In this document: piece by piece, positions 22,518 to 35,600 of the stretch
How positions within the stretch are numbered: position 1 is the first letter of the stretch
Layout: every line of letters starts with the position of its first letter
Assembly (NCBI GenBank): GCA_012934845.2
Contig: WNNJ02000818.1
Span: forward strand, 104,017 to 168,016
From: Pomphorhynchus laevis
Taxonomy: Eukaryota > Acanthocephala > Palaeacanthocephala > Echinorhynchida > Pomphorhynchidae
DNA: 64,000 nucleotides
Reading direction: 5' to 3'
Translations under genes and position numbers: made by a program
Notes under the pieces: generated by a model
Database searches by the model: none
Told to the model about the DNA's origin: nothing
The model's input: only the letters and a program-made list of their open reading frames with translations

Positions 22518-22699
22518 CTGCAGATAAACTGGGTATTAGTTGATATGTTTTGCGGGTTTCAAGATCTACATATTGTTCAGGAACTGGTTTTTGTAAATAC
22601 GGAGACAGTTTTGGCATTAAGGACGATTTCGTGTATCCGACAAGTTGAACTGATACCAAAGAGAGTGCTTTCAGAAGTGTAGAACCATTTCGAATATAG
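22518..22699 (-). CDS. AGL: AGL exon
   Basis: 182-nt exon (1 nt, 60 codons, 1 nt). It encodes YIRNGSTLLKALSLVSVQLV and the KLSPYLQ segment, ending SLSA. It matches the QNGSTFVKHLSLGSVQL region of AGL. The donor GCAG/GTATTT is only 31 bp from the end of a 3.5-kb retrotransposon insertion (19007-22472). Confidence 0.92.
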
Positions 22700-22756
22700 C
22701 TAAATATTGATATGGTTCAGTTTTAAAATACAAATTAAATAACATCTTTCGAGTAC

Positions 22757-22890
22757 CTAGGCATATGAGACCATGCGCGATCTATTATACATGTATACGC
22801 GCCTGTAAGGACAGCATCGAAATATGAAGGAATAAGAAAACGCGGCAGTCGTTTGAAATTTTCAAAAACATTCTCAAACCATAATCCAAG
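22757..22890 (-). CDS. AGL: AGL exon
   Basis: 134-nt exon (44 codons plus AG). It encodes LGLWFENVFENFKRLPRFLI and PSYFDAVLTGAYTC, then AWSHMP. The donor AG/GTACTC was chosen over a GT 20 bp further on because only it joins the next exon as MPSYIRNGST, like AGL MSSFVQNGST. A 57-bp intron follows. Confidence 0.93.
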
Positions 22891-22936
22891 CTAAAAATTA
22901 CTAATCACATTTAAAATACACATACTAGTAATTTAC

Positions 22937-23070
22937 ATCAAGGGTATCTTTGTGATATTTAAGTCTTTTAACAATATATTCCATTATCCAATTTCCATTA
23001 CGAAGATTTTCACATATAGGGCTTCCCATATCTTCCGATAATCGGATCTTCTCCATTACACTCATAAATC
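22937..23070 (-). CDS. AGL: AGL exon
   Basis: 134-nt exon (2 nt plus 44 codons). It encodes FMSVMEKIRLSEDMGSPICE and NLRNGNWIMEYIVKRL, matching AGL blocks around CNNLRSGDWMIDYVSNRL. A 46-bp intron follows, among the shortest in the gene. Confidence 0.94.
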
Positions 23071-23440
23071 CTATAATTAGTATAATTTTTTTCACACTAC
23101 AGAAGACAGAAAGCAATATTTTCTGAAATTCTCATCAAAAAATGTTTTATTTAATAATAAAATTTAAACATCTCAAAATTAAGATAGATTTAATTATACC
23201 TTTTGATGGATTTTTTAAAAACATGGTTAGGCTTATCTTAAATCAACTGAAGTGAGATTGGATATTTTAATAATAAACTGTCAGGTTTCAGATACTCAAA
23301 GTGCATCTGTCCAAAATACATACTAATTACATATTTCGCAGTTTACGCCAATATTGGCAAATATCAGTTCCTTTTAATGACCACTAATCTTTATTTTAAT
23401 ATATCGTCTGTTCTGTATCGCCTGATATGCTATAGATAAT
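23070..23440. other. Intron sequence with minor Naiad terminal traces
   Basis: AT-rich. Fragments around 23330-23410 resemble the Naiad terminal segment (TCAGTTCCTTTTAATGACC, CTAATCTTTATTTTAATA). Nothing coding. Confidence 0.4.
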
Positions 23441-24190
23441 AAACAATATACTTTGTATTAGAATAAGATATACTGGATAATCAAATTTTATCAGAGTAAA
23501 TACGTCGTTAGCATGTATTTGGTCCCGGAGCTATGTTGGGTCGAGGAATAGGGGCTGAAACCTGATAACATATCAGTTTCTCCTCATGACCTATAATCCT
23601 TATTCTTATACATCATCTGTTATTTATTGTCGATTCATAAAAATTGACTTTTATTTTAAATTTCAATTTTAAATGTTAACTTGATATAAATTATAAAAAT
23701 ATATATAAATCATTTAGCGAGGCAACACTTCTTGCATAAGGGAGTGCATGGACGATCTCGGCCTATGCGCATTTCGCGGCTACGACTCGATACCACACGA
23801 GCCTGAGACGTTCTGTGAATTTATTTTTTGTTGGTATCTCATTTTTGTTTATTGTAATGCTTTCTAAAAAAGTTATGATTTTTTTAAATTAAATTATTTG
23901 TAATCTGTTTTATTATTTAATTATTGATTATTAAATTATTTTAGTTTTATTTGTCATTATGTTTAATTTATAAATAATTTAATATACATAGATTCAGTTA
24001 TCTAATCTTTAAAGAATTAATAATTTTAGAAATCCAAACAAGGGCAACAAATGTATTCCATAAATTTGAGACGCTTACGCGTTGGATTCAGTCAAGATTT
24101 ACAGAATTTTCAACTATTTCAATAGTCCTTTTCAAGTGATACAATTTACTGAATTATTCGTCTTAAAAAAATTACACTCATTTTGTAGAT
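23440..24190 (+). mobile_element. Naiad terminal segment with inserted GC-richer piece
   Basis: Plus strand, from TATACTTTGTATTAGAATAA through the GGTCCC/GGGGCT hairpin and GAAAC (23521-23561) to TATACATAGATTCAGTTATC near 24000. Positions about 23718-23830 hold a GC-richer stretch absent from other copies and unidentified. Confidence 0.7.
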
Positions 24191-24366
24191 TGTGAAAAAA
24201 TTAACTTAAATAGAAAATAGAACGTAGACTCAGTTACCTGATTTGATTTATTTAGTCTTAGATTTTTGATTAACACTATGTGAAAAAATTAACTTTAATA
24301 GAAAATAGAACGTAGACTCAGTTACCTGATTTGATTTATTTAGTCTTAAATTTTCGATTAACACTA
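24191..24366. repeat. 88-bp tandem duplication carrying the Naiad boundary motif
   Basis: Two adjacent, nearly identical 88-bp units start with TGTGAAAAAATTAAC at 24191 and 24279. Each contains ACGTAGACTCAGTTACCTGA. Confidence 0.9.
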
Positions 24367-25544
24367 CAATAAGTGACAAATTAGACACAATGGTTTTTAT
24401 CAGGTAGAAGTGTGATTAATGTTGCTTTACTTGTCTTTTCTGTTTTAAAGAAATTGATTTACATTGTTATAGCTTTTGCACTATCTTGAGCATATTATAT
24501 TGTATGTTATTGTAGGTTATAATTATTGGTATATATTGACTTCATCAATAAGTAAATTTATCGAATTGTAATTTAGTAATAATTATAAAGCATAATAATT
24601 TGCTTTTGTGTCAGAAAACTTCACCAGTTGCTGTTATTAAAGAACAAATTTTCATCATCAAAAATCTATATGTAAATTTACACAATCATTTTCTTCTAGT
24701 ATCTTTCAATATTTATAGTGAAATTTTTGTTAAGCCTGCTCTAAAATTTATGATTAAATTTTAATTTATTTATTTAAATTTAATTAATTTAGTTGTAAAT
24801 TAAATTTAGTTATAATTCAAATTTAATTCAAATATTATTAATTTTGTTATATAATTAATTAAATTCTTACTCAATTTCTAATTACACATTCTATATTAGT
24901 TATAATATAATATAACAGTCTAAACAGTTTCTTTAACGATCAACATATTTATAATATTTGTTTTTAACTGTTTGTTTTTAAATTTAAGTTTGCTTTCAAT
25001 TTGTTTTTAACTGTTTGAACACTAAAAAGATGAAAATAAAAAATGTTTAATTGAGGCATTATAAATTTAAGATTTAAAGGAACAGGAAATTGAATAGCCA
25101 AAAATATTGCTTCTAGAGAGTGTTTTGAGAAAATTCTGAAGTTGAATTTATAAACCTTTCTAGATGTATTTATAATATGTTTATAAAATTCATAGTTTAG
25201 TAAATTCTTTGCAATTAGAGGATCATTTCATACATTCAATTTACAAATTAATTAACTTTTTTGTATTGTTTTAACTAATATTGTTTTAACATAAAATTAA
25301 TCAAATTAATTTAGCTTATCTCTTTTGTATGATTTTATATTAATTAAAATATACACTTTGAGAATATTATATTTCCTAAATTTGGATATTAAATATTACT
25401 ATTAGATAAAGAAATGTTTGAATTTTTAAATTTAACTTAAATTTATAAGTTGATTTTACAGTGATTTGTTTAATGTTTTACATTTTTATTTAATACTAGA
25501 TGAATGTAATAAATAAAAATTTCATTATCGTATCATGTATTTAC
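24367..25544. other. AT-rich intron without recognised feature
   Basis: Very AT-rich, with poly-A/T runs and no ORF or repeat unit I can name. Confidence 0.6.
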
Positions 25545-25783
25545 CTTGAAGGCCGGCGTATACTAATTCTCCATAATTGGGTATATTGTAAACGTTCGAT
25601 CCGTATCCGTCATCCATCTCTTCTTCTGAGCATCTATATAAAACTCGATTCAGATCTGACAGTGAAAGGCGGGAGACAATGGACGTAAAAGAGCTTGGAT
25701 CACTGCTTTCACTGCTACAAAATTCACTTGCGGCCTTCCTTATTTGAAATACAGCCTGTTTAACATTGTTTGCTAGTGACACT
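25545..25783 (-). CDS. AGL: AGL exon
   Basis: 239-nt exon (1 nt, 79 codons, 1 nt). It encodes VSLANNVKQAVFQIRKA and LNRVLYRCSEEEMDDGYG, ending GELVYAGLQ. It matches the LNxxLYRCxxEExxDG and YAGLQG blocks of AGL. The donor AAG/GTAAAT lies 2.5 kb before the next exon. Confidence 0.95.
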
Positions 25784-25959
25784 CTAAAATATATATTTTG
25801 TTCATTAAATAAAATATCAAATAATGTACGCAAATATTGTCAATCAATTTTTATACAATCAAACAAATATAAGTTATTATTTCTTGTATACAATTGTTGC
25901 ATATAATTACTATTGAATACCTTGTCTTATATCATATAAACAAGTATCTCTCTTCATCG

Positions 25960-27300
25960 TAGCTCTACCCTTTTTTCAATCTGCTTTCCGCTCCAATCAT
26001 TCCACCGAACTAGCATGTCATAAAGTATTTTCTTATCTGCTCTCCTTTCGTGACACAGGACTTTATAGTGTGGTAATATCGCTCGCTATTTTATCTGTAT
26101 TCGACATTGTCGGTCACAAAATCCTTTTTCGTCTTCGCTATCATTCGGGCTTTCCTTCGTCCACCTTGGCTTGTTTCGTTTCGTATCTCTCCGGTTGATC
26201 ATTTTCCGTATATACCAATTCAATGTGTTCTCCTCTATCTTCTCTCTTGTGGTGTACCTCAATGTTCAATACTTAGCCCTATTCTATTTACGCTTTTTCT
26301 TGGAGATTTATCTTGTATAACTTTTGTAGAACTTTTGTATATCTTGTATAACTTTTTCTTGGAGATTTATCTTGTATAACTAGTAAATTCTGCTTAAGGG
26401 TAATGCAGTACGCTGATAATATACTTCTTTATTCTCATTCGTCTCCTCATTCCCTAAGCCAACTTTTCGTATCCGCATTTAATTGTCTTCGTGCTCTATC
26501 AAAACATCTAATTTCTTTGCGCATGTCCCTAAATCCTACCAAATCTAAAGTGTTATGGATTTTACCCTCCACTGTTTCTGTTACTCCTCCATCTCTGTAT
26601 CTTCAGACCACAATTATTCCTGCTGTAGATAAACTAGTATTTCTAGGTATTCACTTCGACAATAACCTGCATCTCAATCCCTTCATTCGTGATAAAACTA
26701 GGTCTTCTAATATTCTTCTCCGTGATATTCGTCTCGTCAGAAATTCTCTAGATTTTAGTTCTTGTAAATCTCTTATCTCCTCCCTTCTTTTCACATGTAT
26801 TGATTACTGTCTTAGCATTCTCGTCTTCTCTTCAAAGTCATCCCTTAAACCTCTTCAACGCCTCATTAACACTGCGGTGCGCATCCTTTTTCGACTTTGT
26901 AAATTCGATCATATATCTTCCTATTTATCAAAACTTGGATGGCTAAGTATTGAACATCGCGTTCGTTTTCGTCTGCTTTGCCTGACTTATCGCCTTCTCC
27001 ATTGTAATTCTCCTTCTTATCTTTATCTGCCAACTCTAAGTGAATCTCACTTAGAGTTGGCAGACGTACACGTACCTCTATACTTAACCAACTTCGACCG
27101 TCGATCCCTACATATCGCTGCTCCTCTCCTTTGGAATTCCCTACCTGAGCTTCTGCGATCATCATCCTCACTCCAATTTTTCAAAAGGCAACTACATTCG
27201 ATTCTACTAAACGAGTAACTTTTTTTCAATGTTTCACTTTTGTAGGCTTGTAAGCACACAGTCTGTGTGCATTTGCCACATTAAAAAGCTTTCCTTTATA
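25960..27300 (+). mobile_element. CR1/L2-like non-LTR retrotransposon, 5'-truncated
   Basis: Plus strand. RT from HSTELACHKVF and FDIVGHKILF (frame-broken, about 25990-26130) through the region corresponding to the QGS box (GVPQCSILSPILFTLFLGDL, 26245-26310) to an open 271-codon frame (26403-27218). That frame starts MQYADNILLYS in place of the YADD box and continues LNPTKSKVL, FLGIHFDNNLHL and LGWLSIEHRVRFRLLCLTYR. It ends LLWNSLPELLRSSSSLQFFK, the classic CR1/L2 C-terminus. There is no endonuclease and no N-terminus. The second catalytic Asp is replaced by Asn and GVPQG reads GVPQC, so it is inactive. It lies antisense in a 1.7-kb AGL intron. Confidence 0.85.
27030..27060. repeat. Perfect 14-bp inverted repeat
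   Basis: CCAACTCTAAGTGA and its complement around a 3-nt loop, inside the CR1/L2-like frame. The frame stays open across it, reading LPTLSESHLELADV. Confidence 0.9.
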
Positions 27301-27458
27301 TAACTCATTGCCATATGTGTTGCAGATTATGTCAATATGCCAACAAATCATTTGATAATTCATTAATAAGCTGAATTAAAAATAAATTAAAGTATTTGTA
27401 ACAGATTCGACAAAAATGATTTAGTGTGTTAAATTTTAGTGATAAGTTTTTAATATAC

Positions 27459-27856
27459 CTGAATGCGATAACACAACCAGGAGTAAAATGCTTGAACTCT
27501 ACATTTCTGTCTGGTTTATCGTACTCGTTATTAGAAATAAATACAAATTGACTGTCATTTAATTTTACATGGCATCGCATATTTAATTTGAAAGCAGATT
27601 CAGACAAGCCATTAATGAATTTTGAATTACGGGTGTATAGCATATTACATGAATCTTCACATATACGTTGAAGGTCTGCTTCAACAATCACTTCTTCAAT
27701 ATGTCCAGGAATAAACAACGGACGAATATATCCAGTATGTTCCGGATTGTCAGGCAGGGCAAACGACGTGCGTGCTACTAGAACTATTGAATGATGTGTG
27801 CTAGGATTATGGCGAGTTATTGCAATAATATCCGTTGTTACTTGATCTACATAAAT
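27459..27856 (-). CDS. AGL: AGL exon (longest in window)
   Basis: 398-nt exon (132 codons plus 2 nt). It starts IYVDQVTTDIIAITRHNPST, continues through FIPGHIEEVIVEA and ends TPGCVIAFR. This matches the AGL central region (VDQVDEDIVAVTRHSPS, CIPGKIEEVVLEA, SPGSVIIFR). The next intron is 1.7 kb with a CR1/L2-like element. Confidence 0.95.
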
Positions 27857-28419
27857 CTAAATAATTATTTATAGTTATTTATAGTTAATATAGATAAAAA
27901 ATAATTTCATATTTTAGTCAAGCGAGAATACATTCGGGGTAAAATCAATATATATTAGGCGAAGCATCCTGACGGTGCAAATCAAAAGATAATGTTATTG
28001 ATATTTCGGCTTGACACGCAACCCTTTCCAATTGTGTTTGAGCTATTAAATTTTTTTGTTCTAAATTGGTTGTTAATTTTAAAATATTATAAATATAATT
28101 TAATATTATAATAATTTCTAATATGTATAATAGACATTTGATATTAATATAATATTAATATTGACGATATTTATCAGTATAAATATAAGAATAATATTTA
28201 ATTGTATTAACTGTCGATGTTAAATTATGATATAATAACAATTTTCATTCGTGATATACAACATATTAAAAATAGTTGATATTAATTCTACAAGGCAATA
28301 TAAACAGAAGTATTTTTACTGAAGTAAACTAAGATTATAATTTTATGATTAACGATTAATATAAAGAAAAATTAAAGCTAGCTCTATATGTTCTTGAGGA
28401 TAACACAAGTATTCTTAAA
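27857..28419. other. AT-rich intron without recognised feature
   Basis: No ORF or repeat I can assign; strongly AT-rich from 28060 on. Confidence 0.5.
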
Positions 28420-30375
28420 AGTTGATTATTTTTACACAAACAATAATGTACATTCGTCAAATGGAAACACGAATTTTTATATGATGACTTAAATGCTTAC
28501 TTCGGTAAGCTGGTTACTAGTAAAAGCTTAAATACATCAAAGGAAAACATATATATTGGATAAAATTAGATAGGAAATGAAAATTACAAACAATTACAAA
28601 AGGAAAGATAAAATTAATAAAGATATATGTAAAGAACTTACTAAATCAAAAGATAACTATATAATAACAACTATTGATAAAGCTAGTAATAACTTTGTCT
28701 TCATACGCAAACAGCTTTATTATGATATACTGATGGAAGAAGTTAATTATAATAATTTAAATGTAAATCCAACATATGAACGTAGTGAGTTAAGTTTAAA
28801 AAACAATTTTTACAAGTCACTGTTCTATAATGGATAAAAAGGGTATAAAGGTTGAATCAGATAATAAAACTATACCTATATTATATTGGAATCCAAAATT
28901 ACATAAAAATTCAATAAAACCTAGGTTCATATGTAGTGCGTTTAAATGTACATTAAAACCACTTTGTCTATATGAATAAAATACTTAAAGTAATTAAAGC
29001 ATATTTTAAAAAATATTGCAAGGTAATCGAAATTAATACTGTTATAAAACACTATTTCAGTATTAATTCTACAAAAGAATTTTTAGAACAGACAAAAGGA
29101 ATAAATTTTCAGAATATAAATACGCACGATTTGAGTACGCTTTATACAAATCTAGATTTAGTAGATATTAAAGATGCATTAGAAAAATTAATCAATCTTA
29201 TATTCTGAAAAATATATACATATATATGTTATAATAACTATAACGCCTATCTAACAAAAATTAAACCATCAAGTAAACATAAATATATGGATAAAATTGA
29301 ATTAATAGAATCCTTAAATATTTTAATAAATCAAAATTATTAAAAAGTAGGGACATCAATATTTAGACAAGTAAACGGTGTTCCAATGGGTGGTAATAGC
29401 AGCCCAATTATAGCTGACTTGGTTTTAAGCTTTATAGAATATGAATCTGTTCATAACTGCTTAAAAAATAAATCTCAATTATATAAAGATATGAAATATA
29501 TGTTTCGATATATTGATGATAAGTGTATTTAACTAGAACAAATTTTTATTCAATAAGCGAACAAATTTATCCAGTTAGCCTGATTATTAATAAAACCAAT
29601 ATTGATGATAAAGAATGTATATATCTAAATATGAACATTAAATTAAAATCAATTATAACTTCTTTTAATTTATATTGTAAAGATGTCATATTTAAATTTA
29701 CAAGAAACGTATTTTTGCACGAGCATTCATGCATACCATATTATATTAAATATAATACTTTAAATAATGAAATTTTAAGAATCTCAAAAATTTGTAACGA
29801 TATTGGCTTTCTTCAAAATCGTTTAAATAATTTTATAGGTTACTATAAAATATCAACAATATAAAAATAGTAAAATATATAAATATATATAACAATTATA
29901 TTAAAAATATAATTATAAGAACAATTTAAGAACAATTAAATTAAAAATAAACTTAAAATCAATAATTAAAATTTTTGTGGATTGATAATAAATAATATAC
30001 CGTGTATTAGAACAAAATACTCTATAATCCGTGAATAGCCTGTATATGACAACGCTGCTATTTTGTGTCGAGGCATTGCGACATCAACCTGTTAATATAG
30101 CACTTACTCCTGATGACCTCTAATCCTTATTTTTATGCATCGTTTCTTATTTCTTAGCAAATTCGTAAAAATTGACTAATTATAAATTTCTATTTCAAAT
30201 TTAAACCTGAAATAAGTTATATTAAATCCTATAGCAATTATCTATAATTATTTATTATCTAATTATTAAATTTTGATTTATTGATTTAGCATTATTTTAT
30301 TTTTATTTATTAACTTTTATTTATCTATTTTGATTTTATAATTATATTAATTACGTAGACCCCATTAGCTAAATT
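28420..30375 (+). mobile_element. Naiad copy B, RT part and terminal segment
   Basis: Plus strand. It starts in the fingers region (ITNNYKRKDKINKDICKELT, 28577) and continues through LYWNPKLHKN and TLYTNLDLVDIKDALEKL to the palm (GVPMGG at about 29380, FRYIDD at 29500-29520) and YLNMNIKLKS. The terminal segment 29990-30375 ends at ACGTAGACCCCATTAGC. Many stops and frameshifts. Nuclease and linker are missing. Confidence 0.85.
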
Positions 30376-30594
30376 GATTTGTAAATTATCGTCGGTTTAC
30401 AAAATGTACCACACAATGCAGCGCTGATGATTTTTTTAAATATGTATGAATGATTATTCAAACATCGTCCAAATTATAATTAGCTCTTTTTTATTATGAT
30501 TGTCCAAAATATCTTGTCCAAATTATGATTAGCTCTTGCTCATTTTTGATTAGCTCAAAAATTTTTTAAACTACAGAATATTTTTAAAATGAGG

Positions 30595-30765
30595 CCATCA
30601 TATAATAAAAACAAAGTAGTCTACAATATACCTTGTGGTGATTGTGTCTGTGTGTTCGGCAACTGGCCATAATTTACAAAAGCATGTAGAGCAGCACAAA
30701 TAATCGGTTAGGCGAGGTATTGCTCAAGTGGTAATTGTAGATCACACATTACATAATAATTGTAC
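30595..30765 (+). mobile_element. Possible GIY-YIG remnant of a Penelope element
   Basis: Plus-strand frame reading KVVYNIPCGDCVCVFGNW then FTKACRAAQIIG, similar in spacing to the GIY-YIG core (VYxIxCxxCxxxYVGQT) of canonical Penelope elements. Short and broken, so tentative. It sits between Naiad copies B and C. Confidence 0.4.
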
Positions 30766-30774
30766 GATCAACTT

Positions 30775-32410
30775 TAATAATTAAATCAGCTAACTGAGTC
30801 TACGTATTGAATATAATTATAAAATAAACAAAACATAATAATGCTAAATCAAAATTTAATAATTAAATAATAAAATTAATAATTGTTTTTAGATTTTCTA
30901 TAATTTAAATCAAGTTAAAATAAAAAATTGAAATTTAAAATAAACGTCATTTTTATGAATTGACTAATAAATAACAGATGTTGTATCAGAATAAGAATTA
31001 GAGGTCATCAGGAGGAAATGCTATGCTATCAGGTTTCGGGCCCTAACTCCTCTACCCAACATAGCGGCGGGGTCAAATACATGCTAATGATGTATTTCCT
31101 CTGAAATAACTATCTAGTATCTTATTCTAATACAAAGTATATTATTTATTATCCATCCATAAAAATTTGCCACTTAAGAGTTTAAATTTATTCTTTATAT
31201 TATTGTGTTGATTTATATATTTTACTATTTTCTGCTTGATGGTTTTTTTATAGTAACCTAGTTTTAAAATATGTATCTTTTAAATTATTTAAATGATTTT
31301 GAAGAAAGCCAATATTATTACATATTGTTGCAATTCTTAAAATTTCATTATTCAATGTATTATATTTTATATTATATGGTATGCATGAATGCTCATGCAA
31401 AAATATGTTTATTGTAAATTTAAATATGTCATCTTTACGATATAAATTAATAGTAGTTTTAGTCAATGTTAATTTTATGTTTGTATCTAGATATACACCT
31501 TCTTTATCATTAATATTGGTTTTGTTGAGAATAAGGCTTTCTGGATAAATGTGCTCACTAATTGAATAAAAATTATTAGAATTAAATACACATATATCAT
31601 CAATGTATCGAAACATATATTTCATATATTTATATTGTTTAGATTTAGTTTTTACACAGTAATGAACAAATTCATATTCTATATAGCTTAAAAACAAGTC
31701 AGCTATAATTGGGCTACTATAATTGGAATTTTACTTGTCTAAATATAGATGTCTCTACTTTTAAATAATTTTGATTTATCAAAATATTTAAGGATTCAAA
31801 TAATTCAATTTTATCCATATATTTATATTTACTTGATGGTTTAATTTTTGTTAGATAGGCGTTATAATTATTATATCAGATATATGTATATATTTTTCCG
31901 AATATAAGGTTAATTAATTTTACTAACGCTTCTTTAATATCTACTAAATCTAGATTTGTATAAAGCGTACTAAAATCGTATGTATTTATATTTTGAAAAT
32001 TTATTCCTTTTGTCTGTTCTAAAAATTCTTTTGTAGAATTAATACTGAAATAGTGTTTTATACCAGTATTAATTTCGATTACCTTGCAATATTTTTTAAA
32101 ATGTGCCTTAATTACTTTAATTACTTTTATTCATATAATTACTTTTAATACTTTTTTACTTTTCGATTACTTTTAATTACTCTTAATTACTTTTATTCAT
32201 ATAGACAGAAAGTGGTTTTAATGTACATTTAAACGCACTACATATGAACCTAGGTTTTATTGGATTTTTATTTAATTTTGGATTCCAATATCTACTAAAC
32301 CTAGATTTGTATAAAGCGTATTGAAATATAGGTATAGTTTTATTATCTAATTCAACCTTTATACCTTTTTTATCCATTATATAACAGTGACTTGTATATT
32401 TCAATTAAAA
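30775..32410 (-). mobile_element. Naiad copy C, RT part and terminal segment
   Basis: Minus strand: terminal segment 30775-31140 (boundary TACGTAGACTCAGTTAGC, hairpin region about 31044-31080); RT palm 31697-31248 (IEYEFVHYCVKTKSKQYKYM, RYIDDICVFNSNNFYSIS); fingers to 32410. A local rearrangement at 32110-32320 duplicates TTAATTACTTTTATTCATAT and TCTACTAAACCTAGATTTGT pieces. The palm motif box GVPMGG is deleted near 31725. Confidence 0.85.
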
Positions 32411-32639
32411 ATAATCTACTTAAATTCAGGAAGCTATTTTCATAACAAAAAATAAGCATAATTTTAAGACTAACAATAAAGTAGATTTATAATATATAAT
32501 ATATATAATATATGTAAGAATTGGATAATACATAACACTTATTGTGATAGTTTTTAATAATAAGGATTTTCTTAATAATAAATAAAAAGGACAGTTGAAA
32601 AGCAACAGTTCAAGACCGACAAGTAAAATAAAAAATGTT

Positions 32640-35600
32640 CAGTTTTCACGATATTATCCTGGCCTTAGGTCCAGGAGGATCTAAGACTTCCACCCAATCC
32701 AACACGCCGCTCTCCGACTGAACCACCCGGGGTCTTTCAACCCCCCCCCGAAGATCGTCCAATCGAGGAGGACTATGCTCGGTAATCGCGAGATGAGGAG
32801 CTTGAGAAACCTTGGTATTTGCTCTGCCGGACGTCCTCTTAAAGAAGACTAATCTCGAGATACCCCAAGTACCCCAGAGGCGCACTTGAGTTTTCTCATT
32901 CAATGACAGATGCTGAGCCCGTTTCAGGGCCCACCTAGCTCTCTTCAGAATAAGTTTGAGTCTATCGAGTATAGCTTTCGCTGTCCAGTTCACCGTAATG
33001 GTGAACCCCAGGTATTTTACTGGACTTGTGAAGGTAGGGAGTGCTTGATTAGTCAATATGGAAGAAAGAGCTGAGAGTGCTAGTCTTTTTTTTCTTTGTC
33101 GCAGGAGCGCCATGAAAGACAACCACCTACGATTTGGAGGAGTTACAATTAAGATTAGATATGGGTAACTGATCTTTTAATCTTAAAAAGAAACGGCTAA
33201 TGTCAGAGATTAAATCTTTGCACCTGCGTTCAGAGAACAAGGATATGGTATCATCAACGTATACCACTAGATATTAGTCGCGTTTAAAGTTTTTGTAAAG
33301 TTCAATAGAGGCAGTAAGATACAAGATTGGAGAAAGCGGGGAACCTTGAGACACACGTGTAATAGGGTAGAACTGATGTGCATCAGGGTCGTCTTCATAG
33401 AATAATCGCTTGGTATATAACAATATTTCCACCCTGTTAACAACTCTCGCAGGCAACCCGAGGGACCTGAGAGAAAAGATAACAAAGGGAATAGAGATGC
33501 GGTCAAATGCAACAGAAAAATCAAGGAAAACAGCTACAGCAAGCTGATGACTGTTGTCTTGACAAAACTGGCGTACTTCACCTATTGCTGTATGGACCGA
33601 GCGGTCTTTTACTTACCCATGAAAACCAGGTGGGATTAAATTTCGCCTACATAGATGGTCGGGGATTTTACGCGCAAGCTCTTTTTCATAAATGGAGATG
33701 AGAGAGTTTTGAATCGAAAAAGAGCCGTAAATCTTTAAGTACATGAAATCAATTTCTTTTTTGGCATAAAAACACGACAGCTAATATTAATGCCAGCAAC
33801 ATCGGACGGGGAGGCTAGTAGCATAGTGATGGCGACCTCTTTTCTCTGACTGCCTGTCAAAAGCTGACAGTCCCGAGTAGTGAGTGGCGCGTGATATTTG
33901 GAGGTACCTGGAAGTGGCCCCCAGGAGTTTAGGATATCTATGACAGATAAGTCCCTGCTCCTGAAGTAGCCCCAATGAGGCATTGGTTGGGGAGATTGAG
34001 TGGCTTCATAATTATGCAAAGATAGTGACTCCTCCAAAACTGTGTCAAGGCCTATGCTACCGATCCAACCCAATGCTCACTCCTTCCAGCAGACGAACTT
34101 CTTCCTCTTAAATATCTTCCAAAAGGAAGACTGAGAAGGGTTAAGGCAAGTAATGCTCGCCTTATCCCTAGTCAACTGAAACCTGTATCTAGTGCTCCAA
34201 TATTCATTCGAGAGGATCTGCCTGGTGGAAACAGATAGATTAGGGAGGTGTACTATTTGGGCTAGTACCTTGAGTTTTGTTAAAGTGGGATTGTATATAT
34301 GACCTTTATAGATAGTCGAAAAAAACGCAGTAGCTTGCGATGAGAGGTAGAAATTAAATTCAGTCAAACTATCACTACAAATTCTTGGCAAGAGTTGAAT
34401 GGCTGCCTGAAATAAAGCCACTCTGATGGGGTCAAAGTGATATCTTCTCCTAAGCAACGTATCCTCCTCTATCCGCCAACGAATTAGGCCATGAGAGGTG
34501 GTCTGTTTTTGACGCGATTGCTCAGTACAGATGGGTTTCAACAACCACATTTTATGAAGCTGTAATATGTCGAGGAGTGAATTAGTTGGTGAGCAATGAG
34601 AGGTGGGGGACGGTAGTTTATGAATAAGGTAGTTGTTCCTGGCTCTGCGGAGTGCTGCATTAATCCAACGACCAGTTCTGTCGTTAAAGTCACCGAGTAA
34701 CATGTGATAGCCACTACCTAATACACGGTCCAGGAGCTTACGGTTCTTGTTAATCACTCCTGGACGGATGTATACATTGGCTAGACTGAGGCGTTTACCG
34801 TTCTTACAGAGTGAAACTACTAAACAAGACAGGGCTGGACAAGAATAGTTGAGTAGAAAGGACAATCGTAGGGAACATTTAACTAAGGTTAAAAGACCTT
34901 GAGACGAAGAAGAGTGAAATGGGGTTATGTACGGAGTATAGTGGGAATAAATGTGTTTAGAAATGAATCGACTAATGTAATGGAAGAGACGGATAGACCG
35001 CGTATCCTGAAGGACTACGACATCTGAATTTCTACCGGATAGCAGAAGCACCTCCCGAATTCCACTAAAGGATATTCAGGGAAAAAAGCTCACGAGCACT
35101 CTGCATTGCATTAGATTAGCTGGGTGGGATTGCCTTGGCATTGACGGAGCTAGGGGCGGAAAGGTCGCCCTTTCCACCACATGCCTCGACTAGGGAAGAC
35201 ACTTGCCCACGGACATTGTATTCATTTCCCATAAGTGCAACGGCAACATCTTCGGCCTTAGATTGTAACATTTGCCCTATCTACACAGGAGGAACTATGT
35301 GTGAGGATGCTACTCTTTTCTTTGATTCCTTCAGAACCGGAGGGTCGGGATTACTGGATCGGTAAAAAATAATGCAAGCTGTTTCTGGATCAAGTTCTTC
35401 AATTGCTTGAAGATTGCTTGTTTTGTGGAGTCGACTAACCTGATGATGTCGTTGTCAGTCATTCTACCCGCATCCACACCAAAAGTTACGGGGTCATCTT
35501 TTATATTGGGGTGGGAAGAGCAGTAGCGGGAACAACACATTTTGAAGTTCGCACACTTCCTGGACCACGCCGGGTGGACTCCTCCACGATTTGAACATAT

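Noticed and set aside
22476-22682. Plus-strand frame
   Set aside because: Antisense to an AGL exon (22518-22699).
22751-22757. Alternative donor 20 bp further into the intron (GATGTTATTT)
   Set aside because: It breaks the reading frame with the next exon; AG/GTACTC gives the expected AGL sequence.
23718-23830. tRNA or 5S rRNA gene in the GC-richer islet
   Set aside because: No cloverleaf, no A/B box pair in the right spacing, no 5S-like core.
26866-27259. Minus-strand frames as host exons
   Set aside because: They are antisense to the CR1/L2-like gene and match no AGL block.
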